A DNA stretch of 7,100 nt from DATLAN01 sp035527455 (GTDB taxonomy: Bacteria > Planctomycetota > Planctomycetia > Pirellulales > Thermoguttaceae): the NCBI GenBank assembly GCA_035527455.1, contig DATLAN010000453.1:1-7100 (forward strand), read 5' to 3'. Positions 1 to 4,233 of this stretch are shown one piece after another. Position 1 is the first letter of the stretch. Each line of letters opens with the position of its first letter. Both the position numbers and the translations under genes were made by a program. The notes beneath the pieces are model-generated. The model did no database searches and was not told the origin of the DNA. It saw only the letters and a list, made by a program, of their open reading frames with translations.

Positions 1-190
1 TCGCAAAAACAGCTACGGCAACCGGAGCCAGCGCGGCGCCGACTGCCAAGCCGTGCTGATGTCGATCTTCCGCACTCTGAAACAACGGGGCCACGATCCC
101 ATTCGAACCATCATCGACGCCCTGGCCACCTACCTCACCACAGGACAACTTCCAAAGCTCCCCGAACCCAAAAACGCTTCAGATGGCTGA
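1..190 (+). CDS. IS66-family transposase, C-terminal end (5' truncated by window)
   Basis: Reading from base 2, the frame gives 62 residues and a TGA stop at 188-190. The peptide starts RKNSYGNRSQRGAD, continues with A-V-L-M-S-I-F-R-T-L-K, then a G-H-D-P turn and a short helix leading to TTGQLPKLPEP. This arrangement (a Gly-Ala-rich turn, a helix with S-I/L-x-x-T, then G-x-D/N-P) is what I know from the extreme C-terminus of IS66 TnpC-type transposases, and the TGQLPxLP ending is common in planctomycete copies. The catalytic DDE core lies outside the window, so activity cannot be judged. The last codons are intact and show no frameshift. Only the product family is supported, not a specific named IS. 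Confidence 0.75.
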   Translation, partial: RKNSYGNRSQRGADCQAVLMSIFRTLKQRGHDPIRTIIDALATYLTTGQLPKLPEPKNASDG

Positions 191-198
191 AGTGTTAC
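1..198 (+). mobile_element. Right end of an IS66-like insertion sequence
   Basis: The transposase stop at 190 is followed within eight bases by GTGTTAC, ending at 198. IS66 elements characteristically begin with GTAA and end with TTAC, and make an 8-bp target duplication (established knowledge of the family). If 198 is the boundary, the flanking target copy would be the eight bases 199-206 (CAATTTCC). The left end is outside the window, so the terminal inverted repeat and the duplication cannot be confirmed. The element appears to have landed in or next to the integrase remnant that begins immediately after it. Confidence 0.5.
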
Positions 199-210
199 CA
201 ATTTCCGCAC

Positions 211-495
211 TTGTTGCATTTCAAGTTTGACAGCGCCTTCGGAAAGAATCGGCTTGTGGTCGAACTAACCGCCCGCGACTTCGGCGAACTGCGCGACGTG
301 ATGGCGAAGACCTTAGGCCCGGCGACCCGCAAGCTGGAAATAGCCCGGACCCGGGCCGTCTTCAACTACGGCTACAACATGGACCTGATCGACCGACCGA
401 TCAAGTTTGGGCCGGACTTCAAGGCCCCAGGCGGCAAAGTGCGCGAGAGAGCAGCGTGGCCATTTCGCCCCGCCGCTGGTTTTCGGTCATGTTGA
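211..495 (+). pseudogene. Tyrosine recombinase/integrase fragment (core-binding region)
   Basis: From about 226 to 460 the frame encodes FGKNRLVVELTARDFGELRD, followed by a TLGPATRKLEIARTR segment, F-N-Y-G-Y, then DLIDRPIKFGPDFKAP. The pattern FGK-x-RLV-x-x-L, D-F-x-x-L-R, GP-A-x-x-x-E-I-x-R-x-R, F-x-Y-x-Y-x-x-x-L-I-D-x-P-x-x-FGP-x-F-x-x-P matches the SAM-like N-terminal core-binding domain of planctomycete phage-type integrases as I know them. The catalytic domain (R...HxxR...Y) is absent: after about residue 75 the reading turns into unrelated sequence and stops at 495. The 5' part is also missing because the IS end abuts it, and the nominal TTG start at 211 has no convincing ribosome site. 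It is therefore a dead internal fragment, not a gene. Confidence 0.7.
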
Positions 496-513
496 TCGGC
501 TTCGAACGATCGA

Positions 514-583
514 ACCGACGCAAAGCGAGACTCCCCAGCAAGGTAGAAATGAAACATCCCTACCTCTATTCTTTTGCGTCGGT
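514..583. repeat. Nested inverted repeat (11-bp outer arms, 6-bp inner arms)
   Basis: ACCGACGCAAA at 514-524 is the exact reverse complement of TTTGCGTCGGT at 573-583. Inside them, AGGTAG at 541-546 is the exact reverse complement of CTACCT at 560-565. The whole 70-base unit could fold as a long interrupted hairpin. It lies just beyond the integrase remnant in the non-coding 231-base stretch before the gene that ends at 727. It could be a miniature element, a recombination site arm, or a transcript-end structure. No T-run follows on the plus strand, so a classical rho-independent terminator is not supported. I see no gene elsewhere in 496-726. Confidence 0.55.
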
Positions 584-726
584 GGGCGATTCTTCGCAGG
601 GGGATGGGGGGTTTTGAGGGTGCGGGTCGGACGAGGGAGGACTGTGCAGATGGCCAGATTGTTCGATTTGTGTGTGGATCCTCGACCACTTCCGAGTGAT
701 TGCCGCAATGTTGCTCCGCAGAAAGG

Positions 727-1218
727 CTATGGGGGTGTCGCCACGAGACGTACTCCTTCAACGCCCCGACTGACCGTGAAGTGCCCCTTTATGTCAGACA
801 AGAGCAGCAGCCAGCTTTCTGGGTTGGCCGAATCAAAAAACGCTCCGCGCCCTGCCGCCTGATTGATCAACAAGCCTTCACCAAAGTAGAATCCCCCGAA
901 GAAAAAGATTTGATCGGGCAGTTCCACGACTTCGCCCCGTTTCAGGACCTCGCTTGCCGCAGCGATGACATGAGCACCGTTCAGACTCGATGCTTCTCGT
1001 TCGATACCGGCCATCGCGTTCAAGATGCTCTGCTTGTCCAGGGCGTGTCCACGGATATTCTTGGCGGCTGTCTTCGTCATTGACTCATCGGGTCGGATGT
1101 CCAAGGCACTAATTGCCGGCGGCAAGTCGGCCGTGCTTGCGAGTTCCTCAGCTTGCACTACTCCAAAGGCTGCAGTGAGTGCAGCAACTAGCACAACAAT
1201 AGAAAACCTGCTAGTCAT
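727..1218 (-). CDS. Exported IRG-motif small protein A, function unknown
   Basis: 163 residues, not recognised as a named family. The start at 1218 is preferred over an in-frame ATG 51 bases upstream because AGGAGA (plus-strand TCTCCT, 1225-1230) sits six bases before it and the protein then opens with a clean Sec signal peptide: MTSRF, a hydrophobic core to about residue 20, and cleavage after VQA at 23, giving a mature protein starting EELA. The shared module follows: LPPAISALDI at about 32-41 and MTKTAAKNIRG at 47-57. The C-terminal domain (about 58-163) is unlike its paralogues: a probable helix up to residue 95, then an aromatic/Gly-rich stretch FFFGGFYFGEG around 105-115 and alternating hydrophobic residues suggesting beta strands. 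There are no cysteines. It is the only family member on the minus strand and has its own upstream region. Export is well supported; function is not. Confidence 0.75.
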   Translation of the reverse strand: MTSRFSIVVLVAALTAAFGVVQAEELASTADLPPAISALDIRPDESMTKTAAKNIRGHALDKQSILNAMAGIEREASSLNGAHVIAAASEVLKRGEVVELPDQIFFFGGFYFGEGLLINQAAGRGAFFDSANPESWLLLLSDIKGHFTVSRGVEGVRLVATPP

Positions 1219-1224
1219 TTTACA

Positions 1225-1230
1225 TCTCCT
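1225..1230 (-). promoter_or_regulatory. Ribosome binding site deciding the start of protein A
   Basis: On the minus strand AGGAGA stands six bases upstream of the ATG at 1218. The upstream in-frame ATG at 1269 has no comparable purine-rich site and would put 17 polar residues before the signal peptide. Confidence 0.7.
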
Positions 1231-1280
1231 GTCATGACTGCTTATGTATTCCTTTGTGGGCCAGAACACGCATCATGAAT

Positions 1281-1309
1281 CCGTGCGGAAACCGCAGATC
1301 GCGGCACGG
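1281..1309 (-). promoter_or_regulatory. Competing hairpins upstream of protein A gene
   Basis: CCGTGC (1281-1286) is exactly complementary to GCACGG (1304-1309). Overlapping this, TGCGG (1284-1288) pairs with CCGCA (1292-1296) around an AAA loop, and CCGC (1292-1295) can pair with GCGG (1301-1304). These pairings are mutually exclusive in part. The site is 63-91 bases upstream of the start of protein A and could be 5' leader structure or an operator-like palindrome. GC-rich short stems also occur by chance, so the support is weak. Confidence 0.25.
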
Positions 1310-1996
1310 CAAACTAACCGCACATGTATTCTAACCCGCGACGCTTAGTTGGCCAGTGTACTCGTGAGCATTGGCACCGCCACGATATCTGGGCAGCGGA
1401 GAAATACCGACTATTTGATGTCGGTGGACACCCAAGTATCTGAGCTTCGGTGGCAATGTATAATCCGCAACGATGGTAAAAGTGAAAAAGCCTGCAGCTC
1501 AGAAAACTTTTCAGGACTGCCGACCGAAGCCGCAACCGGATGGTTCAGTTGCCGCTTTCCGATGTCAGATGTACGACATTGAAACCACTGCGGCAGAAGT
1601 GATGTGTTTTGGGGGGCGAGACAAATACTCGCACTTCAAAGGGATTCACCGATCTCGCTGAGCAGGAGTTCAAATCATCACGCGACTGATCTGGACGCCG
1701 CAATATCAACGACTGTCCCAATCGCGCGGGCGGCAGACTTGAGTATGCATGCATTGCGACCCTATTGCGTGCTTCTCGATTGCCCATTGAAATCTTTTCC
1801 GGAAAACGTTTTTGTATCCGTTAGTTTCGATCACGCTCGTGCTACCTTCAGGCAAGAAGAGCGACTGTTTGCATTGTAATGCTCGTTGGACATGCGTAGT
1901 ATTCAGACGGTGAATTGCGCTATGAAGGCAGGGCAACGTTTTGCGATTCAATGGCGTGGTTCTGTTACACTTGTCTCTAGCTAAGAGGTATGAACC

Positions 1997-2491
1997 ATGA
2001 GATGTTTAGTTAGTGCTTTGAGCATCGCTGCAATGCTGATGATGGTTTCCATCACAGTGGCCGAAGAGCAGGCTGCCACTTCGCAATTGCCTGCTGCACT
2101 TCAGGCTATCGGTGTTGACGAGACTGGAGTCGTCTCCGCCGAGCAAGCCCACCAAGTACGTGGCAGGAGCTACGAATACTACTTGTTGCAGGAAAAGTCG
2201 TTTTCGATTAGCCACGGAGTGGCGACTGGAACCACCAATCTACTGGAGGGGGTATTCGGGAACTTCAAGTACGTCGACTTCTCAAATGGAGGTGAAAGCG
2301 GCACGTCGCTCACGGTCGAGGGTACGTTTGGAGGACTGACAGGCTCGATCGGGGTCACGGACAGCGGACTGGAGTTCACCATGCTGGGCAAGGCTTTCCA
2401 GGAAAGCTTCGACTTCGCCGGAAAGATGTCCCAGGACTTTTCGCAACTGGTCAAGATCCCGGTACCAGTGGTGTATTTGCCCAGTCCTTGA
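1997..2491 (+). CDS. Exported IRG-motif small protein B, function unknown
   Basis: 164 residues with AAGAGGT eight bases before the ATG. The signal peptide is MRCLVSALSIAAMLMM to about residue 22 (cleavage after TVA), and the mature protein starts EEQAATSQ. The shared module follows: LPAALQAIGV at 31-40 and VSAEQAHQVRG at 46-56. The C-terminal domain carries GVATGTTNLLEGVFGNF (about 74-90), GTFGGLTGSIGV (about 109-120) and GKAFQESFDFAGK (about 131-143). Alternating small/hydrophobic and Gly residues suggest a beta-rich fold. By hand alignment it is about 60% identical over some 68 positions to the protein encoded at 3685-4131, so the two are recent duplicates. The C-terminus extends past the duplicate with a hydrophobic, Pro-rich tail (KIPVPVVYLPSP). 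There are no cysteines after the signal peptide. A strong terminator follows at 2534, making it probably monocistronic. No known family is recognised. Confidence 0.8.
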   Translation: MRCLVSALSIAAMLMMVSITVAEEQAATSQLPAALQAIGVDETGVVSAEQAHQVRGRSYEYYLLQEKSFSISHGVATGTTNLLEGVFGNFKYVDFSNGGESGTSLTVEGTFGGLTGSIGVTDSGLEFTMLGKAFQESFDFAGKMSQDFSQLVKIPVPVVYLPSP

Positions 2492-2533
2492 TGTCGCCTT
2501 TACGACACTAGTTCGACAGCCCTGCCTAAACAG

Positions 2534-2574
2534 AAGCGGCTTCGTGGCGATCGCTGGCGAGGCCGCTTTCTTTC
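2534..2574 (+). terminator. Rho-independent terminator after protein B gene
   Basis: An 11-base left arm AAGCGGCTTCG (2534-2544) pairs with CGAGGCCGCTT (2558-2568), with one G-T wobble and a 13-base loop, followed by TCTTTC. It lies 43 bases after the stop of protein B. It separates that gene from the downstream operon that begins at 2768. Confidence 0.75.
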
Positions 2575-2750
2575 AACACACCGGCGCAATTCTGCAGGGT
2601 TCGTCCAGGCCACGACGATGAGGTCCTGGCGCTATCACCTGGCTGCCCACAGACGTACACCGAAGTTCTTGTAGCATCGGTGAGATTGGCCGGCTAGGAT
2701 GATTCTAGCAGACCGTCGTCAGGTCGTTGACTCTTTGCGAGAAACAGACC

Positions 2751-2758
2751 AAGGGGAG
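2751..2758 (+). promoter_or_regulatory. Ribosome binding site deciding the start of protein C
   Basis: AAGGGGAG ends nine bases before the ATG at 2768. It favours this start over the in-frame ATG at 2699, which would add 23 charged residues ahead of the signal peptide. Confidence 0.7.
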
Positions 2759-2767
2759 ATCGAAGAT

Positions 2768-3247
2768 ATGCGTGCGGTTCGACGAGTTGTCATCACCCTG
2801 ATAATCGGTGGTTTGCTTGCGTCTGGCCGTACCCGGCTACGGGCTGAGGAACCTGCGGCTAGCGACCACTTGCCCGCTGCAGTGGAAGCCTTGGGTATTG
2901 AGGAGTTCGACCTGCTCACAGCCGCTGAAGCCAAACGGATCCGCGCAACCGGCGGCTGGGACATTGGCGAGGGCGTGATGGTTCAATTTGCCGGTACAGG
3001 GAGATACGAGGGAGCTGCACTAGCTTTGGCTGGAATAGCCGGAGGCGAAAACGTTTCCTTCGTGGCGGAATCGGCCGGAGTGCGCATCATCACGAAGGGC
3101 ACTGCGTATTCAATGGGAAGCCCTCGCATTCAAGGCATTCTGGCAACTGAGACCGGTACGTTCGGCGGGACGATGCTTTTCGCGGGCAACGTCTCGTCCA
3201 TGAACATCCTGGCACTGCCTGGGATATTCGTTGCGAGCTTCGAATAG
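2768..3247 (+). CDS. Exported IRG-like small protein C, function unknown
   Basis: 159 residues. The ATG at 2768 is chosen over one at 2699 because AAGGGGAG lies nine bases upstream and the protein then begins with a basic n-region (MRAVRR) and a hydrophobic core (VVITLIIGGLLASG). Cleavage is likely near residue 26 (RLRA before EE). The shared module is present: LPAAVEALGI at 35-44 and LLTAAEAKRIRA at 49-60. Here the canonical R-G is replaced by R-A-T-G-G, a departure from the other four copies. The C-terminal region (61-159) is Gly-rich with alternating hydrophobics: VMVQFAGTGRYEGAALALAG, ITKGTAYSMG, and TGTFGGTMLFAG, the last recalling the GTFGG stretch of proteins B and E. It has no cysteines in the mature part. 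It is probably the first gene of a three-gene operon, with 35 bases to the next gene. Function is unknown. Confidence 0.75.
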   Translation: MRAVRRVVITLIIGGLLASGRTRLRAEEPAASDHLPAAVEALGIEEFDLLTAAEAKRIRATGGWDIGEGVMVQFAGTGRYEGAALALAGIAGGENVSFVAESAGVRIITKGTAYSMGSPRIQGILATETGTFGGTMLFAGNVSSMNILALPGIFVASFE

Positions 3248-3282
3248 ACTCGGCGCTTAACCTCACCCGAGCGAGACCTCGA

Positions 3283-3612
3283 ATGAAAACAGTAGTCCTT
3301 GGAGCCTTGCTGTTGTTGGCTGGTCTGTCGGCCTCAGCGCAAGAATCGTTCGGTGAGGATCTTGCACACGGACGACTCGCGACGACCGGCACGTTGCCGA
3401 TCGCGCTGGCAACTATCGAGCCGAATCCGGAAGACATCCTAACGGCGCACGAGGCGCAATCCATTCGTGGCCGATGGATCCTCAGCCTTAATTTCCCGCT
3501 GGTGGCAACAGCAATCCAGGGTCGCGGCTCTTTCGATCTGAACCTACTGACTCTCAGCGGCGGTGTAGCTGCTGGAATGCCAGTCCACGTGCGGATCCAC
3601 ATCGGACGATAA
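3283..3612 (+). CDS. Exported IRG-motif small protein D, function unknown
   Basis: 109 residues, the shortest family member. The signal peptide is MKTVVLGALLLLAGLSASA, with cleavage after residue 19 before QES. The pre-motif segment is ten residues longer than in the other copies: the shared module appears as LPIALATIEP at 38-47 and ILTAHEAQSIRG at 52-63. The remainder is short: RWILSLNFPLVATAI, GRGSFDLNLLTLSGG and a C-terminal MPVHVRIHIGR, consistent with a few beta strands. No cysteines. The Shine-Dalgarno is weak (GAGCGAGA some nine bases upstream), so translation may depend on coupling to the gene ending 35 bases before. It could be a truncated paralogue rather than a complete protein, but its stop is followed by a normal intergenic gap and the next gene, with no obvious continuation of the domain. 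Confidence 0.65.
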   Translation: MKTVVLGALLLLAGLSASAQESFGEDLAHGRLATTGTLPIALATIEPNPEDILTAHEAQSIRGRWILSLNFPLVATAIQGRGSFDLNLLTLSGGVAAGMPVHVRIHIGR

Positions 3613-3673
3613 GAGTTGTTCCTTTGTCGGTCCATACATACACCACGACATGTGTTACAACGTTCGTACTCTT

Positions 3674-3678
3674 GGAGA
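3674..3678 (+). promoter_or_regulatory. Ribosome binding site deciding the start of protein E
   Basis: GGAGA lies six bases before the ATG at 3685. The earlier in-frame ATG at 3616 would overlap the space just after the preceding stop and bury the signal peptide behind 23 polar residues. Confidence 0.65.
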
Positions 3679-3684
3679 AAACAA

Positions 3685-4131
3685 ATGTTGAGATTTCTCT
3701 CGTTCTGTGTCGGCTTGTTAGTTGTAACAGGGGCGCTCTCAGTCGGACACGCTGAAGAAAAAGCGGCCACTGCAACTTTGCCCTCTGCATTACCTGCCGT
3801 GGGCGCCGACTCGACCCATCTGATCACCGCAGAAGAGGCGAAGGCGATTCGCGGCAAATGCTGGGGGTGCGGGGCGGATTCGGTGTCCCAACTAAAGCAG
3901 TTCGCGATTGCCGGAATTGCAACCGGGACAACGACGCTCCTCGAAGGCGTATTCGGACAGTTCGAGTTCATCAACAGCCAGGGACTCAAGGTGGCCGGCA
4001 CGTTCGGCGGACTGGAAGCCAGCATTGGAGTGATGGACGAGAACTTGCATATTTCGCTCCAGGGTAAAGCTTTCCAGGAAACGTTCGAATTTGCCGGTGA
4101 ATTCGTCCAGCAGTTTGCGCAATCCTATTAG
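3685..4131 (+). CDS. Exported IRG-motif small protein E with CxxC, function unknown
   Basis: 148 residues. The start at 3685 is preferred to one at 3616 because GGAGA (3674-3678) is six bases upstream and a standard signal peptide follows at once: MLRFLSFCVGLLVVTGALSV, with cleavage after GHA at 23. The mature protein begins EEKAATAT. The shared module is LPSALPAVGA at 32-41 and LITAEEAKAIRG at 46-57. Directly after it comes KCWGCG (58-63), a CxxC pair found in no other copy. The C-terminal domain (about 74-146) is the duplicate of that in protein B: GIATGTTTLLEGVFGQF, GTFGGLEASIGV, GKAFQETFEFAGE. It lacks the Pro-rich tail of B and ends QSY. It is the last gene of the apparent operon starting at 2768, 72 bases after the preceding stop. 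No named family is recognised. Confidence 0.8.
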   Translation: MLRFLSFCVGLLVVTGALSVGHAEEKAATATLPSALPAVGADSTHLITAEEAKAIRGKCWGCGADSVSQLKQFAIAGIATGTTTLLEGVFGQFEFINSQGLKVAGTFGGLEASIGVMDENLHISLQGKAFQETFEFAGEFVQQFAQSY

Positions 4132-4148
4132 TCGCTCATCTTCCCACG

Positions 4149-4172
4149 AGGTCGTGTTCTGACCCCCGACCT
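4149..4172. other. Weak hairpin between convergent genes
   Basis: AGGTCG (4149-4154) is complementary to CGACCT (4167-4172) with a 12-base loop. It sits in the 102-base gap between the plus-strand stop at 4131 and the minus-strand stop at 4234. It lacks a T-run in either direction, so a terminator role for either gene is only a possibility. Confidence 0.25.
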
Positions 4173-4233
4173 GGCCGGCTGAGAGGCTGTCCGCACAATG
4201 AAGCGGCAAGACGCCAGTGTGATCGCGAAACGG

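Larger units (their letters stand above)
1219..1996. other. Gene-free stretch between divergent family members A and B
   Basis: This 778-base gap separates the minus-strand gene starting at 1218 from the plus-strand gene starting at 1997, so both 5' regions and promoters must lie here. Short open frames exist on both strands (for example 1473-1661 plus, 1545-1787 minus, 1604-1879 plus), but none has a ribosome site, signal peptide or recognisable domain, and they overlap each other. The only structure I can support is a small hairpin set at 1281-1309. The rest may be decayed sequence; no remnant of the IRG-motif module is visible. Confidence 0.5.

Noticed and set aside
514..583. Reading the nested repeat as an integron attC site
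   Set aside because: The arms lack the conserved GTTRRRY core and AAC complement, and no integron integrase is recognisable.
372..862. Overlapping open frames on both strands after the integrase remnant
   Set aside because: They overlap one another and the 3' end of gene A, and none matches integrase or any recognisable domain.
1459..1464. Perfect TATAAT -10 hexamer
   Set aside because: No -35-like sequence at 16-19 bases upstream and no supported gene directly downstream; AT-rich hexamers occur by chance.
1473..1661. Small plus-strand frame with several cysteines
   Set aside because: No Shine-Dalgarno, no signal peptide, no recognisable motif; it sits in a gap full of similar accidental frames.
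2548..2555. GCGATCGC palindrome (HIP1-like)
   Set aside because: Single copy in the window, inside the terminator loop; no sign of the genome-wide repetition that defines HIP1 in cyanobacteria.
3090..4025. A 311-codon open frame on the minus strand
   Set aside because: It runs antisense across three genes that have signal peptides, ribosome sites and a shared motif. Its translation is Arg/Ser/Pro-rich with no domain or signal.
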